Source: Rubrivivax sp. (GTDB lineage Bacteria; Pseudomonadota; Gammaproteobacteria; Burkholderiales; Burkholderiaceae_C). From it: a stretch of DNA of 64,000 nucleotides. The position numbers and the translations under genes are program-made. The notes beneath the pieces are model-generated. The model saw only the letters and a program-made list of their open reading frames with translations, ran no database searches and was not told where the DNA came from. The DNA lies in contig JAIXRN010000018.1 of NCBI GenBank assembly GCA_027485165.1, positions 124,001 to 188,000 on the forward strand. Direction: 5' to 3'. Positions 27,755-38,805 of this stretch are shown in pieces (position 1 is the stretch's first letter; every line of letters begins with the position of its first letter).

Positions 27755-29653
27755 ATGTCCGCTTGTTTGTGCCAGCTGCGCACCATCGCCCGAGCGACCG
27801 CCCTGGCCCTGGCGGGCAGCGGCTGGGGACTGGCCCCGATGGCTTTTGCACAGACCCCGGCCGACACCAACGCGCCCAGCGTGCAGGCCGGCCATGCAGA
27901 ACCTTCAGCCGCTCTGCCCTCTGCGCTGGACGCGCCGCTGTTCTATCAGCTGCTGATCGGCGAAATGGAACTGCGCGGCGGCGAAGCCGCCACGGCCTAT
28001 GAAGTCATCCTCGACGCCGCGCGCCGCACGCGTGAACCCAGCCTGTTCCGCCGCGCCGTTGACATCGCCATCCAGGGCCGCGCCCTGGAACAGGCCCTGC
28101 GCGCCGTGCGCGCCTGGCGCAGTGCGCTGCCGGAATCGCTGGACGCGCTGCGGCTGGAAGTGCAGATCCTGGGCGCTGGCGGCCGCGCCGCCGAGATGGC
28201 CGACCCGCTGCGCAACCTGCTGCGCCTGACACCCGCGGCAGACCGCCCGGGCCTGGTGTCGGCCCTGCCCCGCTTTCTGGAACGCAGCGGCGAACCCCGC
28301 GCCGTGGCGTCGGTGCTGTCGGAAGTGCTCAAGCCCTACGCCGAACAGCCCGACACCCGCATTGCGGCCCGCGTGGCCATCGGCCGTGCCTGGCTGACCG
28401 CCGACGACCCCGACATCGCGCTGGCCCTGGCCCGCGACGCCCATCAGCTGGACCCAGACGCACCCGGCCCGGCGCTGCTGGCGCTGGAACTGATGGCCAG
28501 CCGGCCCGCGGCAGAGGCCGTCGTCACGGCCCACCTGGCACGGCCGCAGGCCCCCAACGCCCTGCGCCTGGCCTATGTGCGCGTGCTGACGACCACGCAG
28601 CGCTATGTCGAAGCCGCCCGTGAACTGGAAGTGGCCACGCGGGCCCAGCCCGAAGAACCTGGCCCCTTCCTGACCTTGGGTGTGCTGCAGGTGGAACTGC
28701 GGCAGCCGCAGGAAGCCGAGCGCAGCCTGCTGCGCTTTGTAGAACTCGTCCAGGCCCAGCAGCCGCAGGCAGCCAGCCCCACTGTTTCGCCAGTTAACCC
28801 GGCCGCGGCGGCAGGCGCTGGTGGAGCCGAAGTCCCGGGCGACAACGGCGACGACAACGACGCCGACAACGCTCTGCGCCCCGACCGCGGCCTGGTGCAG
28901 GCCTGGCTGAGCCTGGCCCAGCTGGCAGAACAACGCGGCGATTTCAAGGCTGCCGAGGGCTGGCTGGCCAAGGTGGACGACCCGCGCCGGGCGCTGGACG
29001 TGCAGGGCCGCCGTGCGCTGATCCTGGCGCGGCAGGGCCAGCTGGCCCAGGCGCGCGAGACGATCCGCCGCGTGCCCGAGCGCAGCCCCGAAGACGCCCG
29101 CGGCAAGCTGCTGGCCGAAGCCGGCGTGCTGCGCGAAGTCAAGCGCTGGAAAGACGCCTACGACGTGCTGGCCAGCGCCAGCCAGCGCTTCCCCGACGAC
29201 CCCGACCTGCTGTACGAACAGGCCATGATGGCCGAGAAGACCCAGCGCATGCCCGACATGGAAAGGCTGTTGCGGCGCGTGATGACCATCAAGCCCGACA
29301 GCCCGCATGCCTACAACGCCCTGGGTTATTCGCTGGCTGACCGCGGCCAGCGCCTGACCGAAGCGCGCGACTTGATCGCCAAGGCCCTGGAACTTTCGCC
29401 TGGCGACCCCTTCATCACCGACAGCCTGGGCTGGGTGGAATTCAAGCTCGGCCGACCCCAGGAAGCGCTGCGGCTGCTGCGCCAGGCCTACAAGGCCAGG
29501 CCTGACACCGAGATCGGTGCACACCTGGGCGAGGTGCTGTGGTCGCTGGGCGAAAAGGACGAAGCGCGCAAGGTCTGGCGCGAGGCGCGCGCCCGCGACG
29601 GCGCCAACGAAGTGTTGCGCGAAACCCTGGCCCGGCTGCGCGCCGAACCGTGA
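27755..29653 (+). CDS. Exported tetratricopeptide-repeat protein
   Basis: A 632-residue protein with a signal peptide (ARATALALAGSGWG to PMAFAQ). Many TPR-like helical pairs follow; clear ones near the C-terminus are PHAYNALGYSLADRGQRL, PFITDSLGWVEFKLGRPQ and TEIGAHLGEVLWSLGE. An acidic, low-complexity insert (GDNGDDNDADN) is near residue 365. GGGAG lies 5 nt before the ATG at 27755, which decides the start over a GTG at 27722 and ATG at 27728. A homologous TPR gene precedes lolB in pseudomonads. Probably a periplasmic protein-interaction scaffold; function unknown. Overlaps lolB by GTGA. Confidence 0.9.
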   Translation: MSACLCQLRTIARATALALAGSGWGLAPMAFAQTPADTNAPSVQAGHAEPSAALPSALDAPLFYQLLIGEMELRGGEAATAYEVILDAARRTREPSLFRRAVDIAIQGRALEQALRAVRAWRSALPESLDALRLEVQILGAGGRAAEMADPLRNLLRLTPAADRPGLVSALPRFLERSGEPRAVASVLSEVLKPYAEQPDTRIAARVAIGRAWLTADDPDIALALARDAHQLDPDAPGPALLALELMASRPAAEAVVTAHLARPQAPNALRLAYVRVLTTTQRYVEAARELEVATRAQPEEPGPFLTLGVLQVELRQPQEAERSLLRFVELVQAQQPQAASPTVSPVNPAAAAGAGGAEVPGDNGDDNDADNALRPDRGLVQAWLSLAQLAEQRGDFKAAEGWLAKVDDPRRALDVQGRRALILARQGQLAQARETIRRVPERSPEDARGKLLAEAGVLREVKRWKDAYDVLASASQRFPDDPDLLYEQAMMAEKTQRMPDMERLLRRVMTIKPDSPHAYNALGYSLADRGQRLTEARDLIAKALELSPGDPFITDSLGWVEFKLGRPQEALRLLRQAYKARPDTEIGAHLGEVLWSLGEKDEARKVWREARARDGANEVLRETLARLRAEP

Positions 29654-30225
29654 CGGCGGCCGCCGCCACTGGCGGCCTGAAGAGCCCTTTCGCGACGGCT
29701 TGGCTGCCGGTGCTGGCCTGGGTCGGCACCGCTTGGTTGGCAGGCTGCGCAACGCCGCCACCCGGCACCACAGGCGGCCCTTTCAGCCTGGTCAGCGGCC
29801 GGCTCAGCCTGCAGGTGGCAGCCGACACCGACCGCCGCGCGCAAAACCTGGCGGCCAGTTTCGAATTGCAGGGCGACGCCGATGCGGGTGAACTGCGCCT
29901 GATGTCGCCGCTGGGCACCCAGCTGGCTGCGGCGCGCTGGGCCCCCGGCAGCGCCAGCCTGCAGACCCCCTCAGGCACCCAGGTCTTCGACAACCTGGAC
30001 GCGCTGTCGCGCCAGGCGCTGGGCGAAGCGCTGCCGCTGGCCGCCCTGCCCAGCTGGCTGGCCGGCAAGCCCTGGCCAATGCAGCCGCATCAGCCGCGGG
30101 CGCAGGGCTTCGAACAGGCCGGCTGGCAGGTGCTGCTGGCGCGGCAAACAGAAGGCGTGATCGAAGCGCGCCGTGTCGCGCCGCCGGCCGTGCTGCTGCG
30201 CGTGCGGCTGGACGCGCAGCGCTAG
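29650..30225 (+). CDS. lolB: Outer-membrane lipoprotein receptor LolB
   Basis: A 191-residue lipoprotein that takes lipoproteins from LolA and inserts them into the outer membrane. The GTG start at 29650 overlaps the TPR stop. A lipobox Leu-Ala-Gly-Cys ends at residue 33 (TAWLAGC). FSLVSGRLSLQV opens the mature beta-barrel-like half fold; LPSWLAGKPWP and GFEQAGWQVL are family landmarks. The position TPR-lolB-ispE is conserved across beta- and gammaproteobacteria. Confidence 0.92.
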   Translation: MTAAAATGGLKSPFATAWLPVLAWVGTAWLAGCATPPPGTTGGPFSLVSGRLSLQVAADTDRRAQNLAASFELQGDADAGELRLMSPLGTQLAAARWAPGSASLQTPSGTQVFDNLDALSRQALGEALPLAALPSWLAGKPWPMQPHQPRAQGFEQAGWQVLLARQTEGVIEARRVAPPAVLLRVRLDAQR

Positions 30226-30254
30226 CAGCGGCCAGCGGCCAGCGACAATGCCCC

Positions 30255-31178
30255 ATGGCCCTGCAAGCCCTCTACGACGTGCCCGCGCCGGCAAAGATCA
30301 ATCTGTTCCTGCACGTAGTCGGGCGGCGGGCCGACGGCTACCACCTGCTGCAGTCGCCCTTCGTGCTGCTGGACTGGGCCGACACCCTGCACTTCGAACG
30401 CCGCCAGGACGGGCAGTTGCGCCGGCACGACCTGGGCCCGGCCCTGCCGGCCGAGGACCTGTGCCTGCGCGCGGCGCAGGCTCTGCAGCACGCCAGCGGC
30501 ACGCGGCTGGGCGCCGACATCCACATCGACAAGCAGTTGCCCTGGGGCGCCGGGCTGGGCGGCGGCAGTTCCGACGCCGCCAGCACCCTGCTGGCCTTGA
30601 ACCGCCTGTGGGGCCTGCAGTGGCCACGGGGGCGGTTGGCCGAACTGGCGCTGTCGCTGGGGGCTGACGTGCCCTTCTTCGTGGGCGGCGACAACGCCTT
30701 CGTCGAAGGCATCGGCGAACGCCTGCGCCCGATCGACCTGCCGCCGGCGCCTTATGTGCTGGTCAAGCCCGCGGCATCGTTGCCAACGCCCGACATCTTC
30801 GGCCACCCGGGCCTGGTTCGCGATACCGAACCGGTTATACTCGTGGGCTCTCTTGATGAGGCATATGCGCTGAATGGTGAACATCGGCAGCATGGGCAAC
30901 GCCAGGGCAGATGTTGGGTACCGGGGCACGGCAGTTTTGGCAGGAACGACCTGCAGCCTCCCGCCGAAGACAGATGCCTCGACGTGGCACAAGCGACGAA
31001 GTGGTTGCAGGCCCGCTGGGGCAACAGCCGCATGACGGGTTCAGGTAGCGCAGTCTTTGCAAGAGTCGACGAAGCCGGTCCACCATCGGCGACAAGCCTG
31101 GCAGATTTGCCGCCGGGCTGGGTGGGCAGGTTCTGTCGCAGCCTGGCGCGGCATCCTTTGAAAGGGTGGGCCAGCTGA
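30255..31178 (+). CDS. ispE: 4-diphosphocytidyl-2-C-methyl-D-erythritol kinase
   Basis: A 307-residue GHMP kinase of the non-mevalonate isoprenoid pathway. N-terminal PAKINLFLHVVGRRADGYH, ATP-binding PWGAGLGGGSSDAAS (about 97-111) and C-terminal RMTGSGSAVFARV are all present. The stretch between GLVRDTEPV and GRNDLQP is longer and less GC-rich than expected, and replaces the usual region before the conserved Gly-x-Asn-Asp-Leu. The reading frame is intact, so this looks like a lineage-specific insertion. Precedes tRNA-Gln and prs. Confidence 0.94.
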   Translation: MALQALYDVPAPAKINLFLHVVGRRADGYHLLQSPFVLLDWADTLHFERRQDGQLRRHDLGPALPAEDLCLRAAQALQHASGTRLGADIHIDKQLPWGAGLGGGSSDAASTLLALNRLWGLQWPRGRLAELALSLGADVPFFVGGDNAFVEGIGERLRPIDLPPAPYVLVKPAASLPTPDIFGHPGLVRDTEPVILVGSLDEAYALNGEHRQHGQRQGRCWVPGHGSFGRNDLQPPAEDRCLDVAQATKWLQARWGNSRMTGSGSAVFARVDEAGPPSATSLADLPPGWVGRFCRSLARHPLKGWAS

Positions 31179-31218
31179 GAACGGGTTAAGGGTGGCGGTG
31201 AAGAACCGCTTCCTGTGT

Positions 31219-31295
31219 AGGGGAGTCGCCAAGTTGGTTAAGGCATCGGATTTTGATTCCGACATGCGAGGGTTCGAGTCCTTCCTCCCCTGCCA
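31219..31295 (+). tRNA. tRNA-Gln (TTG)
   Basis: 77 nt with encoded CCA. Acceptor AGGGGAG/CTCCCCT, D arm GCCAAGTTGGTTAAGGC, anticodon arm TCGGATTTTGATTCCGA with TTG at 31253-31255, T arm GAGGGTTCGAGTCCTTC, discriminator G. It sits between ispE and prs, as in many beta- and gammaproteobacteria. Confidence 0.97.
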
Positions 31296-31372
31296 AAACA
31301 TCTGCTGAACACCGCGGCTGGCGCCAAACGGCTGAACCCGCGCGCCGTGCAGCCACCACCGGAGAGTCCACC

Positions 31373-32335
31373 GTGCTGTTCAATACCGTGCTGTTCACCG
31401 GCAACGCCAACCCGGTGCTGGCGCAGGAAATGGCCAGCCACCTGGGTACCGAATTGGGCCAGGCTGAAGTCGGCCGCTTTTCCGACGGCGAAACCACGGT
31501 CGAGATCCAGCAGAACGTCCGTGCGCGTGACGTGTTCGTGGTGCAGCCCACCTGCGCGCCCACGAACGAACACGTGATGGAGCTGTGCATCATGGTCGAC
31601 GCGTTGAAGCGCGCCAGTGCCCGCCGCATCACCGCCGTTATTCCCTATTTCGGCTACGCGCGCATGGACCGCCGGCCGCGCAGCATGCGCGTGCCCATCA
31701 GCGCCAAGGTCGTGGCCAACATGCTGGAAACCGTGGGCGTGGAACGGCTGCTGACCATGGACCTGCATGCCGACCAGATTCAGGGCTTCTTCAACATCCC
31801 GGTCGACAACATCTACGCCAGCCCTGTGCTGCTGGCCGACCTGAAGGGCAAGGCTTACCCCGACCTGGTGGTGATCTCGCCTGATGTCGGCGGCGTAGTC
31901 CGCGCCCGAGCGATGGCCAAGCAGCTGGGCTGCGACCTGGCCATCATCGACAAGCGCCGCCCTGCAGCTGGCATCGCCGAGGTGATGCACGTGATCGGCG
32001 AAATCGAAGGCCGCAACTGCGTGATCATGGACGACATGATCGACACCGCCGGCACCCTGGTGAAGGCAGCCGAGGTGCTGAAGACCCGCGGCGCGCGCAG
32101 CGTCTATGCCTATTGCACCCACCCGGTGTTTTCCGGCCCGGCCGTCAGCCGCATCGCCGCTTCGCAGATCGACGAAGTCGTCATCAGCAACACCATCCCG
32201 CTGTCGGCCGAAGCCAAGGCCTGCCCGAAGATCCGCCAGCTCAGCGTGGCCTTCCTGTTTGCCGAGACCATCCGGCGCATCAGCGACGGCGAATCGGTCA
32301 CGTCGCTGTTCGCAGAACAAAACAACAATTTCTAG
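31373..32335 (+). CDS. prs: Ribose-phosphate pyrophosphokinase
   Basis: A 320-residue enzyme making PRPP from ribose-5-phosphate and ATP, the precursor for purines, pyrimidines, NAD, His and Trp. The N-terminal [12 protein letters not shown] and [22 protein letters not shown] bind substrate. The flexible loop [12 protein letters not shown] and the PRPP site DDMIDTAGT (near 219-227) are intact. The start is a GTG at 31373 with GGAG 8 nt upstream; the open frame continues upstream only because it runs through the tRNA. It supplies PRPP to HisG, encoded about 11 kb away. Confidence 0.97.
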   Translation: MLFNTVLFTGNANPVLAQEMASHLGTELGQAEVGRFSDGETTVEIQQNVRARDVFVVQPTCAPTNEHVMELCIMVDALKRASARRITAVIPYFGYARMDRRPRSMRVPISAKVVANMLETVGVERLLTMDLHADQIQGFFNIPVDNIYASPVLLADLKGKAYPDLVVISPDVGGVVRARAMAKQLGCDLAIIDKRRPAAGIAEVMHVIGEIEGRNCVIMDDMIDTAGTLVKAAEVLKTRGARSVYAYCTHPVFSGPAVSRIAASQIDEVVISNTIPLSAEAKACPKIRQLSVAFLFAETIRRISDGESVTSLFAEQNNNF

Positions 32336-32377
32336 TCACGATGGCAGGCCCGCTGGGCCCTTCCAGCGTACTTTTTG

Positions 32378-32391
32378 AGGCAATCGCCTCG
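32378..32391 (+). other. Small hairpin in the prs-rplY spacer
   Basis: GAGGC-AATC-GCCTC, directly followed by the terminator-like hairpin. Two stacked hairpins in a 99-bp spacer suggest a structured leader for rplY. Confidence 0.4.
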
Positions 32392-32396
32392 ACCCC

Positions 32397-32420
32397 AAGC
32401 CCTGGTCGCGGGGCTTTTTT
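32397..32420 (+). terminator. Intrinsic terminator/attenuator between prs and rplY
   Basis: Stem AAGCCC/GGGCTT with an 8-nt loop, then a run of T. It ends only 5 nt before the rplY Shine-Dalgarno GGAG (32426-32429). It should end the prs transcript. Because rplY has no obvious promoter between the hairpin and its ribosome binding site, partial readthrough (attenuation) is likely. Confidence 0.7.
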
Positions 32421-32434
32421 CAACTGGAGCTGAA

Positions 32435-33079
32435 ATGAAATTCACTGCTTACGAGCGTTCACTGCAGGGGACCGGAGCGAGCCGCCGCCTGCGCAACGCT
32501 GCCAAGGTGCCGGGCATCGTCTACGGTGCTGGCGAACCCAAGATGATCGAGCTCGATCACAACGCGCTGTTCTTCGCGCTGAAGAAGGAAGCCTTCCACT
32601 CGTCCATCCTGGAAATGGACCTGGCCGGCAAGACCGAGAAGGTCCTGCTGCGCGACTTCCAGATGCACGCCTACAAGCCCATCGTGATGCACGTGGACTT
32701 CCAGCGCGTGGACGAAGCCACCCGGCTGCGCAAGAAGGTGCCGCTGCACTTTGAGGGCGAAGAAAACTCGCCGGCCGTGAAGACCGACAAGTGCCTGGTC
32801 AGCCATGTGCAGACCGAAGTCGAGATCGAATGCCTGGCCTCGCAGCTGCCTGAATTCCTGACCATCGACCTGTCGGGCCTGGCCCGCAACACCAGCCTGC
32901 ACGCCAGCGACCTGAAGCTGCCCGCGGGCATCAAGGTCGTCAAGCGCGGCACGCTGAACCCGGTGATCGTGGCCGTGACCACGCCCAAGATCGAAGAAGA
33001 AGTCGCCGCCCCTGTGGTGGTGGCTGCCGACAAGGGCAAGGGCAAGGCCAAGAAGGACGAGAAGCAGAACAAGAAGTGA
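32435..33079 (+). CDS. rplY: 50S ribosomal protein L25 (Ctc-type, long form)
   Basis: A 214-residue protein of the L25/TL5/Ctc family that binds 5S rRNA. The N-terminal L25 domain (about 1-95) has [16 protein letters not shown]. The C-terminal TL5-like beta domain (about 100-185) has [19 protein letters not shown] Lys-rich tail follows ([15 protein letters not shown]). The start at 32435 has GGAG 5 nt upstream. An upstream in-frame ATG at 32375 lies before the terminator hairpin and is rejected. Confidence 0.96.
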   Translation: MKFTAYERSLQGTGASRRLRNAAKVPGIVYGAGEPKMIELDHNALFFALKKEAFHSSILEMDLAGKTEKVLLRDFQMHAYKPIVMHVDFQRVDEATRLRKKVPLHFEGEENSPAVKTDKCLVSHVQTEVEIECLASQLPEFLTIDLSGLARNTSLHASDLKLPAGIKVVKRGTLNPVIVAVTTPKIEEEVAAPVVVAADKGKGKAKKDEKQNKK

Positions 33080-33126
33080 TCCCCCGCCAGGGTGTGCCGC
33101 GGCGCACCCGGTGGATCACCCGTCAG

Positions 33127-33150
33127 GGCCCCTCGCGCAGGGGCCTTTTT
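33127..33150 (+). terminator. Intrinsic terminator after rplY
   Basis: Perfect 7-bp stem GGCCCCT/AGGGGCC, loop CGCGC, then TTTTT. It lies 48 bp after the rplY stop and 30 bp before pth. Confidence 0.9.
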
Positions 33151-33179
33151 CATGCCCGGGCCACTTCCATAATGAAGCC

Positions 33180-33823
33180 ATGATTCGACTCTTCGTCGGC
33201 CTGGGCAACCCAGGCCCGGACTATGACGCCACGCGCCACAACGCCGGTTTCTGGTGGGTGGACGCGCTGGCCACCAAGCTGGGCACCCGGCTGGCCAGCG
33301 ACCGTGCCTACCAGGGCCATCTGGCGCGCGTGGCGGGGCCGCAGGGCCCTGTGTGGCTGCTGCAGCCGATGACCTTCATGAACCGCAGCGGGGTCTCGGT
33401 GGCCACGCTGGCGCGCTTCTTCAAGATCGACCCAGCACAGGTGCTGGTGGTGCACGACGAACTCGATGTCGCGCCGGGCCAGGCCAAGCTGAAGTTCGGC
33501 GGCAGTGCCGCAGGCCACAACGGGCTGAAGGACATCCATCAAATGCTGGGCACGCCCGACTACTGGCGGCTGCGCCTGGGCATCGGCCACCCTGGCGTGA
33601 AGGCCGAGGTGGTGAACTACGTGCTGAAGAAGCCTTCGCCGGATGACCGCGAGGCCATCGACCGCGCCATTGAACGCAGCCTGGGCGCCAGCGACCTGCT
33701 GATGCAGGGCGAAATGGACCGCGCCCTGGCACTGATCCACGCCGGCCTGCAGCGGCCCAAGCCGCCCCGCCCTGCCCCGCCGCAGCCGGCAGCGGCGCCA
33801 CCACGCCCCCTGGAGGACACCCC

Positions 33824-33827
<4 letters not shown>
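33180..33827 (+). CDS. pth: Peptidyl-tRNA hydrolase
   Basis: A 215-residue enzyme that frees tRNA from stalled peptidyl-tRNA. N-terminal [19 protein letters not shown] (catalytic His in RHNAG), [18 protein letters not shown] and [13 protein letters not shown] are intact. A Pro/Ala-rich C-terminal extension ([16 protein letters not shown]) exceeds the usual length. The ATG at 33180 starts the conserved domain directly. The stop overlaps the next gene by 4 bp. Confidence 0.96.
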
Positions 33828-35765
<1,938 letters not shown>

Positions 35766-35769
<4 letters not shown>

Positions 35770-36539
35770 AGCCGCACTTCAATGCCGTGGCGCGCCATCA
35801 GCGCCTTGGCCTGGCCCACGGTGTATTCGCCGTAGTGGAAGATGCTGGCGGCCAGCACCGCGTCGGCACCGCCTTCGCGAATGCCCGCGACCAGGTGGTC
35901 CAGGCTGCCCACCCCGCCCGACGCGATCACCGGCACCGGCACGGCGTCGCTGACGGCACGCGTGAGCGCCAGGTCGAAGCCTGACTTGGTGCCGTCGCGG
36001 TCCATGCTGGTCAGCAGGATCTCGCCTGCGCCGCAGCCCGCCATCTGCTGCGCCCAGGCCACGGCGTCCAGGCCAGTGTTTTTGCGCCCGCCGTGGGTGT
36101 AGACGTCCCAGCCCGGGCCGCGGGCGTCGTCTTCAGCCCGGCGCTTGGCGTCGATGGCCACGACGATGCACTGCGCGCCGTACTTGTCTGACGCATCGCG
36201 TATCAGCTGCGGGCTGGCCACGGCGGCGGAATTGAAGCTCACCTTGTCGGCGCCTGCGTTCAGCAGGCGGCGCACGTCGTCGACGCTGCGCACGCCGCCG
36301 CCCACCGTCAGCGGAATGAAGACCTGCGAAGCCACGGCTTCGATGATGTGCAGGATCAGGTCGCGGCCGTCGCTGGTGGCGGTGATGTCGAGGAAGGTCA
36401 GTTCGTCGGCGCCTTGGTCGTTGTAGCGGGCAGCGATTTCGACCGGATCGCCTGCATCACGCAGCGACTCGAAGTTGACGCCCTTGACCACACGGCCACC
36501 GGTCACGTCCAGACAAGGGATGATTCTTTTCGCCAGCAT
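35766..36539 (-). CDS. hisF: Imidazole glycerol phosphate synthase cyclase subunit
   Basis: A 257-residue TIM barrel that, with HisH, converts PRFAR to IGP and AICAR. N-terminal [19 protein letters not shown] (Asp11), [17 protein letters not shown] (the second catalytic Asp) and [11 protein letters not shown] are present. It is separated from hisA by the oppositely oriented CHRD gene. It is followed directly by rsmD instead of the usual hisI/hisE. Confidence 0.97.
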
Positions 36540-36704
36540 GACCCGATTGTCGCTTCGGCGGCCGCATCCCCCACTTGCGGGTCATCTGCTGGTCGATAGG
36601 CAGGCTGACAGCCATCATCAACTTCTGTCATGGGGTCGGCGGGGCTTCGAAACGCCCGGCGGCCCGGTGGCTGAAGCTTATTCAACATCCAACGGAGTCA
36701 TGTC

Positions 36705-37253
36705 ATGAAATTCTTGCTTTCCACCGCTGCACTGGCCGCCACCATGGTGCTGGCCACGCCCGCACAGGCCGCCACGTTCGTGTTCGTCACCAACTTGACG
36801 AACGTCGGCGAAGCCGTGCCCACGTCCACCGCCACCGGCAACGCCACGGTCACCTTCAACGACGTTGCGGGCACTGTGGCCGTCCAGTTGAATTGGGCCG
36901 GCCTGGCCAACAGCTCGCCCTTCGGCCACATCCACTGCTGCACGGTCACGCCAGGCATTGGTAACGCCTCGGTGCTGCTGGACTTCGGCACGCTGACCGC
37001 CACCGCCACCGGCAGCTTCAGCAACCTCTACACCCCGGCTGCCGCCACCTTCACCAACCTGCTGGCGGGGGTGCAGGCTGGCCGTGCCTACGTCAACATC
37101 CACACACCGGGCACTTACCAAGGGGGCGAAATCCGCGGCTTCCTGGCGCCGATTCCGGAACCGGAAACCTATGCGCTGCTGCTGGCCGGGCTGGCCGTGG
37201 TGGGCGGCGTGACGCGACGCCAGCGCAGGCAGGCTACGAAGAGCGCGGCCTGA
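36705..37253 (+). CDS. CHRD-domain protein with PEP-CTERM sorting signal
   Basis: A 182-residue exported protein. It has signal peptide KFLLSTAALAATMVLATPAQA, then a CHRD domain (LNWAGLANSSPFGHIHCC, AYVNIHTPGTYQGGEIRGFL). The C-terminal PEP-CTERM signal comprises PEPETYALLLAGLAVVGG followed by RRQRR. Exosortase (not in this window) should process it, usually for exopolysaccharide-associated export. GGAG lies 7 nt before the ATG. It is monocistronic and opposite in strand to the surrounding his genes, so it is an insertion into the his locus. Confidence 0.9.
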   Translation: MKFLLSTAALAATMVLATPAQAATFVFVTNLTNVGEAVPTSTATGNATVTFNDVAGTVAVQLNWAGLANSSPFGHIHCCTVTPGIGNASVLLDFGTLTATATGSFSNLYTPAAATFTNLLAGVQAGRAYVNIHTPGTYQGGEIRGFLAPIPEPETYALLLAGLAVVGGVTRRQRRQATKSAA

Positions 37254-37288
37254 TACCGGCCTGACCGCAGCCCAGTCGCTTCGCGATC

Positions 37289-37319
37289 ACCGCCTGGGCC
37301 GCACAGCAGCCCGGGCGGT
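37289..37319. terminator. Strong hairpin between the convergent CHRD and hisA genes
   Basis: An 11-bp stem ACCGCCTGGGC/GCCCGGGCGGT with one G-U pair and a 9-nt loop, lying in the 73-bp spacer of two convergent genes. No T-tract is present on either side, so it may act as a weak bidirectional or Rho-assisted terminator. Confidence 0.55.
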
Positions 37320-37326
37320 GCAGGTT

Positions 37327-38067
37327 TCAGGCCGTCAGAGCGTCGGCGCGGGCCTGGGCAGCGCCAAAATCCAGCGCCCCGGTGTAGATGCTGCGCCCGC
37401 AGATCACGCCTTCGATGCCTTCGCGTTCAACGGCGCACAGGGCTTCGATGTCGGCCATGCCCGACAGACCGCCGCTGGCAAACACCGGAATCGTCAGTGC
37501 TTGCGCCAGCTTCACCGTGGCGTCGATGTTGATGCCGGTCAGCATGCCGTCGCGCCCGATGTCGGTGTAGATCACGCCTTCCACACCGTAGTCTTCGAAC
37601 TTCTTCGCCAGGTCCACCACTTCGTGGCCGGTGAGCTTGCTCCAGCCGTCGGTGGCGACCTTGCCGTCCTTGGCGTCCAGACCCACGATGATGTGGCCGC
37701 CGAAGGCGCTGCAGGCGTCCTTCAGAAAGCCCGGGCTCTTCACGGCGGCGGTGCCGATGATGACGTAGCTGAGCCCGTCGTCCAGGTAGCGTTCGATGGT
37801 GTCCAGGTCGCGGATGCCGCCGCCCAGCTGCACCGGGATCTGGTCGCCCACCGCCCGCAGGATGGCCTTCACCGCGCCTTCGTTCACCGGCTTGCCGGCA
37901 AAGGCGCCATTCAGGTCCACCAGATGCAGGCGGCGCGCGCCGGCCGCCAGCCAGCGGCGGGCCATGGCGGCGGGGTCTTCGCCGAAGGTGGTGGACACCG
38001 ACATGTCACCCTGTTCCAGGCGCACGCAATGGCCGTCTTTGAGGTCGATGGCAGGGATCAGCAGCAT
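37327..38067 (-). CDS. hisA: ProFAR isomerase HisA
   Basis: A 246-residue TIM barrel that isomerises ProFAR to [24 protein letters not shown] (Asp8), [26 protein letters not shown] and [12 protein letters not shown] (second catalytic Asp) are present. It starts 90 bp after hisH, a gap that contains a palindrome, and ends facing the CHRD gene. Confidence 0.97.
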   Translation of the reverse strand: MLLIPAIDLKDGHCVRLEQGDMSVSTTFGEDPAAMARRWLAAGARRLHLVDLNGAFAGKPVNEGAVKAILRAVGDQIPVQLGGGIRDLDTIERYLDDGLSYVIIGTAAVKSPGFLKDACSAFGGHIIVGLDAKDGKVATDGWSKLTGHEVVDLAKKFEDYGVEGVIYTDIGRDGMLTGINIDATVKLAQALTIPVFASGGLSGMADIEALCAVEREGIEGVICGRSIYTGALDFGAAQARADALTA

Positions 38068-38116
38068 GGCACGGTGGGCAAGAGGGGCGGTGTGGACCAG
38101 AGTTCTGGCGCCAGAG

Positions 38117-38131
38117 GCTTCTTGAAGAAGC
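38117..38131. other. 15-bp palindrome in the hisH-hisA gap
   Basis: GCTTCTTGAAGAAGC is perfectly symmetrical around its central base and can form a 6-bp stem with a 3-nt loop. It lies 50 bp before hisA. No T-tract follows, so it may be an operator or an RNA-stability hairpin. Confidence 0.4.
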
Positions 38132-38157
38132 TTCCTGGGCCGGCGCCGGGGGGTGAT

Positions 38158-38802
38158 TCAGGGGTTCCAGCGCAGGAAGTTGCGGTAGAGGGCGAGGCCT
38201 TGTTCGGCGCTCTTCTCGGGGTGGAACTGGGTCGCAAAAATATTATCCCGCGCCACGGCACAGGTAAAGCGAGCGCCGTAATCCGTTTCGCCGACGCTGT
38301 GGGCAGCAACGTCCGGGCGCGCGTAATAGCTGTGCACGAAGTAGAACCAGCCGCCGTCCGGCACGCCGGCCCAGACCGGGTGCGGCGCCTGGTAGACGCG
38401 GTTCCAGCCCATCTGCGGCACCTTGTAGCGGCTGCCGTCGGGCTGCAGCTGCCCTTCCAGGCGGAAGCGCTGCACGCGCCCAGGCAGCAGGCCCAGGCCG
38501 GGGGTGTCCTGCTCTTCGCTGTGGTCCAGCAGCATCTGCATGCCCACGCACACGCCCATCAGCGGCTTGTGTGCAGCGGCGTGCAGCACGGCTTCCTGCA
38601 GGCCCGATTCATGCAGCTCGCGCATGCAGTCGCGCATCGCGCCCTGGCCAGGCAGCACCACGCGGTCGGCCGCGAACACGTCTTCGGGGTTGGCGGTGAC
38701 GATCACGCGCACATCGGCGTCGCGCGCCACATGGGCCACGGCCTGCGACACCGAGCGCAAGTTGCCCATGCCGTAGTCGACCACGGCGACTGTGCTGGTC
38801 AT
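38158..38802 (-). CDS. hisH: Imidazole glycerol phosphate synthase glutaminase subunit
   Basis: A 214-residue class I glutamine amidotransferase that supplies ammonia to HisF. The nucleophile Cys is in [10 protein letters not shown] near residue 82. The catalytic His and Glu are in TQFHPEKS near the C-terminus. N-terminal [14 protein letters not shown] is typical. It lies 3 nt after hisB. Confidence 0.96.
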   Translation of the reverse strand: MTSTVAVVDYGMGNLRSVSQAVAHVARDADVRVIVTANPEDVFAADRVVLPGQGAMRDCMRELHESGLQEAVLHAAAHKPLMGVCVGMQMLLDHSEEQDTPGLGLLPGRVQRFRLEGQLQPDGSRYKVPQMGWNRVYQAPHPVWAGVPDGGWFYFVHSYYARPDVAAHSVGETDYGARFTCAVARDNIFATQFHPEKSAEQGLALYRNFLRWNP

Positions 38803-38805
38803 GGT

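Noticed and set aside
31253..31372. Extension of prs to an ATG at 31253
   Set aside because: The extension lies in the tRNA-Gln gene. The GTG at 31373 has a good Shine-Dalgarno and the correct PRPP synthetase N-terminus.
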